A stretch of DNA of 64,000 nucleotides from an uncultured Kordiimonas sp. (GTDB lineage Bacteria > Pseudomonadota > Alphaproteobacteria > Sphingomonadales > Kordiimonadaceae). The notes under the pieces are model-generated. The model searched no databases and was not told the DNA's origin. It saw nothing but the letters and a program-made list of their open reading frames with translations. The stretch lies in assembly GCA_947503625.1 (NCBI GenBank), contig CANNEK010000002.1, forward strand, positions 186,001 through 250,000, written 5' to 3'. Numbering within the stretch: position 1 is the stretch's first letter; each line of letters begins with the position of its first letter. A program made the translations under genes and the position numbers. This document shows positions 8,805 through 16,999 of the stretch, piece after piece.

Positions 8805-9740
8805 TCAGGGGTTTGCCGCCCTGATCGCCTTTTCAATTGCGTGCACCAAACAGTCGGCCGCGAGCGTACCGAGCACAGCCATGGCAACACCCTGATCCAG
8901 TTCGGGCTGATCCAGTTCGGGCTGATCCAGTTCGGGCACATGCGTGGCCGTTGAAAGCGCGAAAACCGTGTCCCCGTCAAAGGGTGTGTGAACAGGTCTG
9001 ATCGACCGTGCGAAACCATCCTGAGCCATCATCGCCAATCGCTTGCAGCCAGCTTTATCAAGCGCCATGTTGGTCGCGATCGCCGCAATGGTCGTGTTGG
9101 CACCAACAAAACCCAGCTTGGGCAGATCAACCACGCCGTGCCCGCTTTGAGCGGCATCACCTGCTGACCCGAAGCTGTTAACGGCAACAATTGCACCCAC
9201 CATCATGCCATCAGGGGTGCTCAGGCTTGCCGTGCCCAGACCGCCTTTTTGCGCCCCCGCCATCGCGCCGTATCCGGCACCAACCGGGCCGTTTTCAACG
9301 CTTCGGCTGGCAGCTTTTGCCGCAGAAATGCCAAGGTGGCGATAGGGTGCTTCGTCTCCCCAGTTTTTGTCCCCGCCATTGGCCAGATCAAAGAGAATCG
9401 CAGATGGCACAACCGGTACGGCAAGCGGGCTGATCGGTAACCCGACGCCCTGCCCGGAAAGATAACTGGTGACCCCGTCTGCTGCTGCAAGGCCAAAGAC
9501 CGAACCGCCCGAGAGCACGAGGCCGTGAACTTTCTCAACAAGGCAGGTTGGGTCAAGCGCTTCTGTGTCACGGGTGCCGGGGCCGCCACCGCGCACATCA
9601 ACACCCATCGCTACAGGAACATCGGGCAATATAACCGTGGTACCGGTGCGGACCTGTTCATTGTGTGCATTGCCAACCTTGATGCCTTCGATGTCTGTGA
9701 TCGAATCAGTCGGGCCGATGTTCGCATTAAACCGGGTCAT
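8805..9740 (-). CDS. P1-family peptidase (DmpA/NylC-like Ntn hydrolase)
   Basis: Self-processing N-terminal-nucleophile hydrolase of the DmpA/P1 family (PF03576). Members cleave N-terminal D- or beta-amino-acid peptides or nylon oligomers. Seen: ITDIEGIKVGNA near the start, the Gly-rich DVRGGGPGTRDTE at 48-60, and VGANTTIAAIAT, where Asn215-Thr216 fits the Asn/Thr autocleavage position known from NylC. Length is 311 residues, with no signal peptide. The start overlaps the end of the upstream histidine kinase gene by 4 bp. Near the C-terminus the pentapeptide PELDQ is repeated three times (269-283), encoded by a 15-bp tandem repeat, which looks like a recent slippage expansion in a surface loop. 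The natural substrate is unknown. Confidence 0.85.
   Translation of the reverse strand: MTRFNANIGPTDSITDIEGIKVGNAHNEQVRTGTTVILPDVPVAMGVDVRGGGPGTRDTEALDPTCLVEKVHGLVLSGGSVFGLAAADGVTSYLSGQGVGLPISPLAVPVVPSAILFDLANGGDKNWGDEAPYRHLGISAAKAASRSVENGPVGAGYGAMAGAQKGGLGTASLSTPDGMMVGAIVAVNSFGSAGDAAQSGHGVVDLPKLGFVGANTTIAAIATNMALDKAGCKRLAMMAQDGFARSIRPVHTPFDGDTVFALSTATHVPELDQPELDQPELDQGVAMAVLGTLAADCLVHAIEKAIRAANP
8892..8936 (-). repeat. Three tandem 15-bp units inside the P1 peptidase gene
   Basis: Three identical copies of CTGATCCAGTTCGGG, in frame, encoding (PELDQ)3. Perfect identity suggests recent slippage, so copy number may vary between strains. Confidence 0.9.
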
Positions 9741-11164
9741 TTGTCGCTCCCGTTATCCGGCCCCGGCATACATATGATAAAGGTGGTGCCGTCCTCGCCG
9801 GTTTTTTCCAGTCCTATCTGGCCGCCATGGGCGAGCACAATATCGCGGGCGGTGGCAAGGCCAAGGCCAGTTCCGCCAGCCTTTGACGATGTGAACGCCT
9901 TGAAAAGATTGGGACGTACCGACTCGGGGATTCCGGGGCCCTCGTCACGCACTCTGATATGACTGGTGCCGGACGAGTCTTTTTCTGCAGTAATTTCGAT
10001 CGTGCCGCCCGGACCCTGAACCTCACCCGCATTGCGGCACAGGTTCAACAAGACCCTGTGCATCTGTTCCGCATCGACATATACGGTAAAATGCTCGTCA
10101 ATCACGCATTCAAAAGTGAACTCTTCGCTTTCAAACAACCCGAGAGATGTCGCCACATCAAAAACCAGATCCCTGAGCTCGACTTCGGTTTTCTCGGGCA
10201 AAGGGTCTTCGGCCTTGCCGTGACGGATGGTTGTTTCACACAAGGCGATCGCACGACTGACCGCGGTCATCAGTCTGCGGGATATTTTTTGCACACGTGG
10301 ATGGTCGACCCTTTGCAAGGCATCAGATGCCAGCTGCGCGGTCGCAAGCACGTTGCGCAGGTCATGGTTGATCTTGGCAACAGCTTCACCCAGTGCTGCA
10401 AGATTGTTCTTTTGCTTCAAAGACTGCCGCACCTCTTCCTGCATGCGGGTCAATTCTCGCTGAACGAGACCAATTTCGTCGGAACGCCTGCGCCCCATAT
10501 TCACAGAATTGGGTGCTTCGGGCTGGCGACGGAACGAGACGATACTGTCCCTGATCTTGCGAATCGGGCGAACAAGCATCCAGTGAAGCGCCAGATAAAC
10601 CAGAATACCGGTAAAAAGAGATACGATAATCGCAAGCACCAGCACATTATTGGAGTAATTCCTGAGCGCATCATAAAGCTCGGTTTCGTCCATGGTGATC
10701 TCAAGCCAGCGGGTGCCCGGTGTCATGGGGGAACCAACAACACGGATCACACGCGATCCGCCGGTATCAAGAACCTCATAGGCATCAAACACCAGCATGC
10801 CCAGAGACGTTGATCTCAAATCATAACTGTCATCAACTTCTTCGGGCATGACATTGAAGCCAAGAAACAGGCTTTTGTCTTCCTTGCGCAAGATGACCGC
10901 GATAACGCCGGACTGTTCCAGCAAGCGTTCTTCGAGCTGGGGGCTCACTGCATTGTCGCCGCGTTCTTCCAGCGCAAGCGCCGCAATCTGGGCGTTTTCC
11001 AGCCTTTTTTCCAGAAACTCCAGCCGAAAGGTTGCGATAGACGGCAAATAGACAAACACCGACACAACCATCACAAAAAAGAATGTGAGGATGAGAAGGC
11101 GGGATCGCAAACTGGCTGTGACGGGTCGATAATGCTCTGGCATGGTCATTGTGTTCAAAACCAT
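9737..11164 (-). CDS. Membrane sensor histidine kinase
   Basis: A 475-residue transmembrane kinase. TM segments lie at about 24-44 and 172-194 around a periplasmic sensor domain of about 125 residues. A HAMP-like linker follows at 195-250, then the phosphoacceptor segment KINHDLRN with His267, and an ATPase domain with NLCRNAGE (N box), RDEGPGIP (G1) and GGTGLGLATA (G2). No receiver domain and no response-regulator gene is adjacent, so the partner is unknown. The downstream P1 peptidase gene overlaps its stop by 4 bp. The first ATG (11164) was kept; an ATG six codons in is equally possible. Confidence 0.85.
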   Translation of the reverse strand: MVLNTMTMPEHYRPVTASLRSRLLILTFFFVMVVSVFVYLPSIATFRLEFLEKRLENAQIAALALEERGDNAVSPQLEERLLEQSGVIAVILRKEDKSLFLGFNVMPEEVDDSYDLRSTSLGMLVFDAYEVLDTGGSRVIRVVGSPMTPGTRWLEITMDETELYDALRNYSNNVLVLAIIVSLFTGILVYLALHWMLVRPIRKIRDSIVSFRRQPEAPNSVNMGRRRSDEIGLVQRELTRMQEEVRQSLKQKNNLAALGEAVAKINHDLRNVLATAQLASDALQRVDHPRVQKISRRLMTAVSRAIALCETTIRHGKAEDPLPEKTEVELRDLVFDVATSLGLFESEEFTFECVIDEHFTVYVDAEQMHRVLLNLCRNAGEVQGPGGTIEITAEKDSSGTSHIRVRDEGPGIPESVRPNLFKAFTSSKAGGTGLGLATARDIVLAHGGQIGLEKTGEDGTTFIICMPGPDNGSDK

Positions 11165-11520
11165 TCAGGCGGGAAATGCAAGTAAACAAATTCGACAGTG
11201 CGATAGGATTTGCAGCAGCGGAGGCCAATGACAGAGTTTGTGCCGTGTGTTTTTGTCAGCCGGAAATACCGAATCGTTTGATTTCAGGGGCCGCAAGAAT
11301 GGATATCTACTTTTAAAACCGCTAAAAAAACATGCGAAAAGCGCGCTTTTGGGTTGTTGACTTGCCTGAAACAAGTCGGTATACAGCGCGCTCGAATTTG
11401 ATGCGCCCGGCAGAACCAGTTGGCGGCGGCGGCATGCCAAGCTTCACTCCGGTGGAAAATTGGACAAGGCCTCCTCAATAAGACCAGCCAGAAACCGAGC
11501 GCGAAAACGGAGTAAAAGAA
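11165..11520. other. 356-bp intergenic region before rpmH
   Basis: Lies between the divergent histidine kinase and rpmH. It holds the rpmH promoter (11357-11385). The minus-strand frames open here have no start context or coding character that I could support. Nothing else was identified. Confidence 0.6.
11357..11385 (+). promoter_or_regulatory. Sigma-70-type promoter for rpmH
   Basis: TTGACT (11357-11362), a 17-bp spacer, and TATACA (11380-11385): a near-consensus housekeeping promoter, as expected for a ribosomal protein operon. It leaves a leader of about 130 nt before rpmH. Confidence 0.75.
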
Positions 11521-11655
11521 ATGAAACGTACGTTTCAACCAAGTGAGCTTGTACGCAAACGTCGGCATGGTTTTCGTGCACGTAAAGCAACCGTTGGTGG
11601 TCGTCGCATCCTGAATGCACGCCGCGCACGGGGGCGCAAGCGCCTTTCTGCCTAA
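11521..11655 (+). CDS. rpmH: Ribosomal protein bL34
   Basis: 44-residue, highly basic protein of the large ribosomal subunit. It starts [18 protein letters not shown] and ends [10 protein letters not shown], which is diagnostic of bL34. First gene of the conserved rpmH-rnpA-yidD-yidC-yihA block. A terminator-like hairpin after the gene probably lowers read-through into rnpA. Confidence 0.97.
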   Translation: MKRTFQPSELVRKRRHGFRARKATVGGRRILNARRARGRKRLSA

Positions 11656-11704
11656 CGGCAGTAGCAGCATCGGGCAACGCCCGGGCTCTAATATCAGTAA
11701 AATG

Positions 11705-11734
11705 CCGACCGTCACTAGCGGTCGGTTTTTTTTT
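11705..11734 (+). terminator. Hairpin with T-run between rpmH and rnpA
   Basis: Stem CCGACCG (11705-11711) / CGGTCGG (11719-11725), 7-nt loop, then nine T. It fits a rho-independent terminator or attenuator that makes abundant bL34 mRNA but little RnpA. Confidence 0.8.
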
Positions 11735-11778
11735 GGATTGGCCAGGCCAATTCATAACACCAAACCAGAGCACAGCTT

Positions 11779-12201
11779 TTGCGCAGGACAGGTAAAACGA
11801 AACAGCTTGCCAACTCTGGTATCGGGCGAATCACCGCACGCCCTGACTATCTCGCTGTTGCATCAACAGGCCGCAAATGGGTTACGCCCAGTTTTATCCT
11901 GCAAGCCAACCCGGACGACAACAAGACACCAGCGCGCGTTGGCTTCACCGTATCCAAAAAAGTTGGCAATGCTGTCAGGCGGTCGCGAGCACGGCGTCGG
12001 CTTAAGGAAGCTGCCGCGATCAGCTTCCCGGCAAAAGCACCCGATGGTTGGGGATTCGTCTTGATCGGCCGAGCCTCTGCTGTCGACTACCCGTTTGATA
12101 AAATGTGCGCTGATATGCGCTGGGCCCTTGCCAAACTGGCTGCGAATGCCGATTTAAAGGCCTCCAGGCCGAGCAGAAAACCTGCCCGTGGCAACAAATA
12201 A
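11779..12201 (+). CDS. rnpA: Ribonuclease P protein component
   Basis: Protein subunit that helps the RNase P RNA mature tRNA 5' ends. The RNR signature is seen as AVRRSRARRRLKEA, preceded by ARVGFTVSKKVGN. Length is 140 residues with a basic C-terminal tail (SRKPARGNK). The best start is a TTG at 11779, since no ATG fits the family N-terminus. It lies in the standard place between rpmH and yidD. Confidence 0.93.
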   Translation: MRRTGKTKQLANSGIGRITARPDYLAVASTGRKWVTPSFILQANPDDNKTPARVGFTVSKKVGNAVRRSRARRRLKEAAAISFPAKAPDGWGFVLIGRASAVDYPFDKMCADMRWALAKLAANADLKASRPSRKPARGNK

Positions 12202-12210
12202 GAGAATCTG

Positions 12211-12519
12211 GTGGCGCAGCACGCACAAAAACCCGGCTTAATGAACAAGCGCATCGGATCACCGCTCGCTCTTGTTTTGCTAGGTTTTGTTCGCACATAC
12301 CAGCTCGTTATATCACCGCTTATCGGGCCAAGATGCCGCTTCCAGCCTACCTGCAGTTCATACGCCGTTGAAGCAATCAGGCTTCATGGCGGCCTGAAAG
12401 GCGGATGGCTGGCACTAAAACGCGTTCTAAAGTGCAATCCTTGGGGTGGATTTGGATATGATCCTGTGCCACAAGGCACCAACGAAGCCGCTGGCCCTGA
12501 CAAGGGCAGCGGCAAATAA
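12211..12519 (+). CDS. yidD: Membrane protein insertion efficiency factor YidD
   Basis: Small membrane-associated protein that aids YidC-dependent insertion. The family core is clear: [20 protein letters not shown], then [23 protein letters not shown] and GYDPVP, with the conserved cysteines. A GTG at 12211 gives 102 residues and follows the rnpA stop by 9 bp; an ATG at 12241 would give 92 residues and is equally plausible. The C-terminal tail after PVP is short and polar. Confidence 0.93.
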   Translation: MAQHAQKPGLMNKRIGSPLALVLLGFVRTYQLVISPLIGPRCRFQPTCSSYAVEAIRLHGGLKGGWLALKRVLKCNPWGGFGYDPVPQGTNEAAGPDKGSGK

Positions 12520-12575
12520 ATTGATGAAGCGGGTTGGCAAAAGCAACCGGGCTCGAAATTGGGATTTTTGTACCA

Positions 12576-14336
12576 ATGGGTGAAAGTAAGAATTTTATTT
12601 TGTTCGCGGTATTATCGCTGGGCATTTTAGTTGGCTATCAGGCGCTATACCTCGGCCCCAAAGAAGCCGAACGGCAGCGCTATGAACAGCAGCAGCAAGC
12701 CTTGTCCGCCGAGACGATCCAGCCGGCGACAGCAGGTGGACCGTCTATCGTGCCGCCATCAGCTGCCGGCGATGCCAGAACAGCCCCTTCAGCTGCTTCG
12801 TTATCATCACCAGCCTATGCTGATGCAGGCCGGGTTACCATTGAAACGCCGGAACTGTCAGGGTCCATATCCCTTCGGGGTGCCAGATTTGACGACCTGT
12901 TGCTGAACAACCATAAAATCAGTCAGGAAGAAGACGCAGGAAACATCCGGCTCTTGCACCAGTTTGGTGGAACAAGCGCCTATTTTGCCCGCTTCGGCTG
13001 GACAGCAAAAAACAGGGACGTATCATTTGTCCCCGGTCCGGGCACAGCCTGGACAGCAGATGGCAACATACTGACACCGGACGCACCCGTTACCCTGAGC
13101 TGGACAAACGCAGCAGGTGTAACGTTTCGCCTGGAAATAGCGGTTGATGACCAGTTCATGTTCAGCGTGAACCAGTCTGTTGTGAATGCAAGTGGCGAGT
13201 TGATTGAGGTTGCACCATACGGCCTGATCAATCGCGACGGTGAGCCCAACACAGACGGCCTCTATATATTGCACGAAGGTGCGATTGGCGTGTTCAATGA
13301 CGAACTGCAGGAACTGACCTACGGTGACCTGGAGGATGATGGTAACTTTGAAACCAGCACCACTGGTGGCTGGCTGGGTATCACAGACAAGTTCTGGATG
13401 ACAACGCTGATACCTGACCAGCAGAAAAGCCTGCCACTGGCGCGTATGGCCCGCCGAGTGAATAACGGCGATGTCAGTTACCGGATAGAATATACAGAAA
13501 ACTGGCAGGCGGTGCCTGCGGGCGGCGCCCTGAATTCAGCAACCAGATTATATGCCGGTGCCAAAATCGTCGGAGCAATCGACGACTATGCCCAGCGCTA
13601 CAATATCAGCCTGTTTGACCGGGCTATCGACTGGGGCTGGTTCTGGTTCCTGACCAAGCCTATCTTTGCCATCATTCATATGCTGTTTGAAGCAACCGGC
13701 AACTTCGGCATCTCGATATTGCTGATGACAGTCATCCTGAAAATCGGCCTGTTCTGGTTTGCCAACAAATCGTATGTGTCGATGGCGCATATGAAAAAAG
13801 CGCAGCCCAAGATCAAGGCGCTTCAGGAACGCTACGGCGACGACAAGGCAAAGATGCAGCAGGAGATGATGGCTCTTTACAAGAAAGAGAAGATCAACCC
13901 GATGGCAGGTTGCCTGCCAATGATCCCGCAGATGTTTATCTTTTTTGCCCTGTATAAAGTGCTCTATGTCACGATTGAGATGCGGCATCAGCCGTTTTTC
14001 GGCTGGATCAAGGATTTGTCCGCCGCAGACCCCTTAACGCCGGTCAATCTGTTTGGATTACTGCCATTTGATCCCCCATCGATCATTGCAGTTGGGGTAC
14101 TGCCTATCCTTATGGGTCTTTCCATGTGGTTGCAGCAGAAGCTGAACCCGCAAACAAGCATGGACCCAATGCAGCAAAAAGTTATGGCGATGCTGCCCAT
14201 AATCTTCACATTTGTGATGGCACAATTCAGCGCTGGTCTGGTGCTTTACTGGACGTGGAACAATATCCTGTCGATTGCCCAGCAGTGGGTCATCATGCGA
14301 CGCGAAGGCGTGCGAATGGATGAGGCTAAGACCTAA
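12576..14336 (+). CDS. yidC: Membrane protein insertase YidC
   Basis: Inserts and folds inner-membrane proteins, with or without SecYEG. The ATG at 12576 (586 residues) was chosen over a TTG at 12534, because family members start with a short polar segment followed directly by TM1 (NFILFAVLSLGILVGYQALY). A periplasmic beta-sandwich domain spans about residues 50-345. The conserved five-TM core follows, with INPMAGCLPMIPQMFIF and FSAGLVLYWTWNN as typical YidC segments. The gene ends directly against yihA with no gap. Confidence 0.95.
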   Translation: MGESKNFILFAVLSLGILVGYQALYLGPKEAERQRYEQQQQALSAETIQPATAGGPSIVPPSAAGDARTAPSAASLSSPAYADAGRVTIETPELSGSISLRGARFDDLLLNNHKISQEEDAGNIRLLHQFGGTSAYFARFGWTAKNRDVSFVPGPGTAWTADGNILTPDAPVTLSWTNAAGVTFRLEIAVDDQFMFSVNQSVVNASGELIEVAPYGLINRDGEPNTDGLYILHEGAIGVFNDELQELTYGDLEDDGNFETSTTGGWLGITDKFWMTTLIPDQQKSLPLARMARRVNNGDVSYRIEYTENWQAVPAGGALNSATRLYAGAKIVGAIDDYAQRYNISLFDRAIDWGWFWFLTKPIFAIIHMLFEATGNFGISILLMTVILKIGLFWFANKSYVSMAHMKKAQPKIKALQERYGDDKAKMQQEMMALYKKEKINPMAGCLPMIPQMFIFFALYKVLYVTIEMRHQPFFGWIKDLSAADPLTPVNLFGLLPFDPPSIIAVGVLPILMGLSMWLQQKLNPQTSMDPMQQKVMAMLPIIFTFVMAQFSAGLVLYWTWNNILSIAQQWVIMRREGVRMDEAKT

Positions 14337-14990
14337 ATGGAAGAGGCGCGCTTCACCCAGGCAGATCAGGAACGGGGCCGGCTTTTATTTGCAGGCCCGG
14401 TCAACTTCCTGATGGGCGCGGTTTCCCTGGAAACACTGCCTGCACCTGATCGGCCGGAAGTCGCTTTTGCAGGCCGGTCGAATGTCGGGAAATCAAGTCT
14501 TGTCAACGCCCTGACAGGGCGCAAGACACTGGCGCGCACTTCCAATACACCGGGCCGCACGCAGGAGCTTAATTTCTTCGAGATGGGCGACGACATGGAG
14601 ACGCCCGCGTATCTGGTCGACCTGCCCGGCTATGGATACGCGAAGATCGAGCGCAAAAAAGTGCATGCCTGGACCCGGTTGGTAAAAGACTATTTACGGG
14701 GGCGCCCGAACCTGCGGCGGATCATGCTTCTGATCGATAGTCGTCACGGCCTGAAGGACAATGACCGCGAGATCATGTCCATGCTTGATGAAGCAGCTGT
14801 GAATTATCAGCTTGTCCTGACCAAACTTGACAAACTGAAGGTCGCTGAGCGGGAAAAAATTGCCAAAAAGGCACAGGCTGACGCTGCAAAATTTGTTGCC
14901 TGTCATCCAATCATTCTGTCGACAAGCAGTGAAAAGGGCTGGGGCCTTGAGGATGTGCGCACCGAAATCGGTCAACTCACCCAGTTTTAA
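14337..14990 (+). CDS. yihA: Ribosome biogenesis GTPase YihA/YsxC (EngB)
   Basis: Essential-type GTPase for 50S subunit assembly. G1 GRSNVGKS is at 46-53, G3 is DLPGYGYA, and G4 is TKLDK; the switch region TSNTPGRTQ is present. Length is 217 residues. The ATG follows the yidC stop with no spacer, so translation is coupled. In many alphaproteobacteria argB comes next; here the block ends and convergent genes follow. Confidence 0.95.
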   Translation: MEEARFTQADQERGRLLFAGPVNFLMGAVSLETLPAPDRPEVAFAGRSNVGKSSLVNALTGRKTLARTSNTPGRTQELNFFEMGDDMETPAYLVDLPGYGYAKIERKKVHAWTRLVKDYLRGRPNLRRIMLLIDSRHGLKDNDREIMSMLDEAAVNYQLVLTKLDKLKVAEREKIAKKAQADAAKFVACHPIILSTSSEKGWGLEDVRTEIGQLTQF

Positions 14991-14996
14991 CTGCGT

Positions 14997-15350
14997 CTAA
15001 TTGTCCTGAAGGTCAAAAGCTTCGCGCGTCTCCCGAAGCGCTATGTCCAGCGAACCAATCATATCCTCAATCGTTTGAAGATCAGCCTTGTCACGCGCCG
15101 CCAGTTCCAGAGACCGACATACGTCGCTTAGCACCATGGCCCCAAGGGACGCGGCTGCGCTTTTGAGCGCATGTGCCTTGGTCTCCAGAAGGGACAGATT
15201 ATTCTCGGCAAACGATGTGTGAATGGATGTAGCGGTCGTCGCAAGCTCTTTTTCAAACGCATTTATCAACATGGGTATAACGTCAGACCCGACATCAGCC
15301 TCGAGCCGAAGGAGCGGAGCGGGGTCTCTTACAGGAACGTCATTCGTCAT
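14997..15350 (-). CDS. HPt-domain phosphotransfer protein
   Basis: Stand-alone histidine phosphotransfer protein of 117 residues, a single four-helix bundle. The phosphorylatable residue is His60 in ETKAHALKSAAASLGA, the standard HPt signature. The ATG at 15350 has AAGG eight bases upstream; an ATG at 15368 lacks a ribosome site. It overlaps the end of the DUF3253 gene. Its kinase and receiver partners are not in this neighbourhood, but the orphan kinases elsewhere in the window are candidates. Confidence 0.8.
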   Translation of the reverse strand: MTNDVPVRDPAPLLRLEADVGSDVIPMLINAFEKELATTATSIHTSFAENNLSLLETKAHALKSAAASLGAMVLSDVCRSLELAARDKADLQTIEDMIGSLDIALRETREAFDLQDN

Positions 15351-15612
15351 CTTGGCCACCTTGAACATCCGGTGTTGCCAACCGATAGACGCCCTTCAGA
15401 CCCTCTGGTGACACAATCTTGCGCTTGCGGACAAAAACCAGTTTCCCAGCAGTCGAAAGCACAGCCGCGATAGATTTGATTGGCTTCAGGTAACCGCGCC
15501 AGTCTTCGCCGTCCTGAGCCAATGCCACAGCAATATCCCGCGGCGCAACACTTTTGGCGCCGCTGATCTGACGCAGAATTTCCTGTTCAATCTGTTGATC
15601 CGGTTGCGGCAT
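15340..15612 (-). CDS. DUF3253 family protein
   Basis: A 90-residue protein that matches the DUF3253 pattern: a helical start (IEQEILRQI), then APRDIAVALAQDGEDWRGYL and a short basic strand segment (GKLVFVRKRKIVSPE). Members look like small winged-helix-type proteins; the function is unknown. The start was set at the ATG at 15612, which has GGAG five to six bases upstream. Overlaps the start of the HPt gene by 11 bp, so they are co-translated. Confidence 0.65.
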   Translation of the reverse strand: MPQPDQQIEQEILRQISGAKSVAPRDIAVALAQDGEDWRGYLKPIKSIAAVLSTAGKLVFVRKRKIVSPEGLKGVYRLATPDVQGGQDDE

Positions 15613-15761
15613 TTTCTCTCCGGGGCCAAGGACAATATCCCGAATATCTATCATGTACACACAAGGACCACACCACCAAACGTTTAAAAACGACTCTTTT
15701 TTCTTTTACTTGAAAGACTCAAACGCTAGGGTCCCGCCAGAAATCAATAGGACCAAAATGT

Positions 15762-16760
15762 ATGTTCGCAAATACACGCACGATAGCCCTTGTCTCAGTT
15801 TTGGCGCTTGCAGCCTGCAGCGACAACTCTGGCGACGAAAAACAAGCCGAAGACGCAGACGGAAACCCTGTTGCGCCGGTAGAAACCCAAATTGAGAAAG
15901 AAACCATCTCCATGAGCGAAGCCTATGCGCTGGAAAATCAGCAGTATCTGGAAACAAACAAAGCAAAAGACGGCGTGGAGGTAACCGATACCGGCCTGCA
16001 ATATGTTGTCCTGAACGAAGGTGGCGGGGCGTCACCAACAGTTGATGACTATGTGACGGTGCATTACCGCGGCAAGTTTATCGATGGCAAGGAGTTTGAT
16101 TCGAGCCACTCGCGCGGCGAACCCGCAACATTTCCCGCAGGCGGGCTTATTCCGGGTTTCACGGAAGCTCTGACCCTGATGCAGGAAGGCGATACATGGG
16201 AGATCACCATCCCGTCCGAGATTGCATACGGTGAAGCTGGCGCAGGAGGTGGCTTTATTCCTGGCAACAGCACGCTGGTTTTCGAACTGGAACTGATCGA
16301 AGTGATGACTGCGGAAGAAGCGCAGCAGTTGCAGCAGCGCCGTCAGGAAGCCGCCGAAGCTGAAGCCGCGGCATTCAAGGATGCGCAGTTGGCATTTCTT
16401 GAGCAAAACAAGTCGCAGGAAGGCATTCAAACGACCGAAAGCGGCCTTCAATACCGGGTTATTGAAGAAGGCGAAGGGGCAATGCCGACAGCACAGTCAA
16501 ACGTGACGGTGCATTATTCCGGCAAGCTGACCAACGGCGAAGAGTTTGATTCGAGCTATCGCCGTGGACAGCCCGCCACTTTTCCGCTGAACGGCGTTAT
16601 TCGTGGTTGGACCGAAGGGTTGCAGTTGATGAAAGAAGGGGCGAAGTACGAATTCTTCCTGCCGTACGATCTGGGCTATGGTGAACGTGGTTCGGGTGGC
16701 GGCATCCCGCCCTACGCCACACTGGTGTTCATCGTTGAGCTGATCTCGGTAGACAGTTAA
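15762..16760 (+). CDS. Lipoprotein with two FKBP-type prolyl isomerase domains
   Basis: A lipid-anchored peptidyl-prolyl isomerase for envelope protein folding. The signal peptide ends in lipobox LAAC with Cys19 (+2 is Ser). The first FKBP domain is about residues 70-185 (VTVHYRGKFIDGKEFDSS, AYGE), the second about 225-332 (VTVHYSGKLTNGEEFDSS, GYGERGSGGGIPP). They are joined by an Ala/Glu/Gln-rich helix. Before each domain is a similar helical segment ending in TGLQY or SGLQY, so a whole FkpA-like unit has been duplicated. Usual FkpA or Mip proteins have one FKBP domain. A strong terminator follows at 16816. Confidence 0.88.
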   Translation: MFANTRTIALVSVLALAACSDNSGDEKQAEDADGNPVAPVETQIEKETISMSEAYALENQQYLETNKAKDGVEVTDTGLQYVVLNEGGGASPTVDDYVTVHYRGKFIDGKEFDSSHSRGEPATFPAGGLIPGFTEALTLMQEGDTWEITIPSEIAYGEAGAGGGFIPGNSTLVFELELIEVMTAEEAQQLQQRRQEAAEAEAAAFKDAQLAFLEQNKSQEGIQTTESGLQYRVIEEGEGAMPTAQSNVTVHYSGKLTNGEEFDSSYRRGQPATFPLNGVIRGWTEGLQLMKEGAKYEFFLPYDLGYGERGSGGGIPPYATLVFIVELISVDS

Positions 16761-16815
16761 TCGTTTGATCATGGCCTGGTTTGATCAGGCCAACTAGACA
16801 CATTCCTTTCCGGAA

Positions 16816-16846
16816 GACGGTAGCAAATCATGCTGCCGTCTTTTTT
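16816..16846 (+). terminator. Rho-independent terminator after the FKBP gene
   Basis: 10-bp stem GACGGTAGCA (16816-16825) / TGCTGCCGTC (16831-16840) with one G-T pair, a 5-nt loop, then six T. A second hairpin without T-run (TGGCCTG/CAGGCCA) lies just upstream. Confidence 0.85.
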
Positions 16847-16999
16847 GTCCAGGGCCCTCAACTGCTATTAAATCTGCATCAGCGGATAATTTTCCGTCTG
16901 GCGATGAAAATCGCTGGAAATCCTTGTAAATTTGCCCTATTGCCTCATATTGTGATATTATAACCTGTCTCAAGTAAACGTAAGGCTGGAAACGCCGTT

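Noticed and set aside
11284-11773. Minus-strand ORFs across rpmH
   Set aside because: They lie opposite rpmH and its leader; bL34 is certain and nothing supports the antisense frames.
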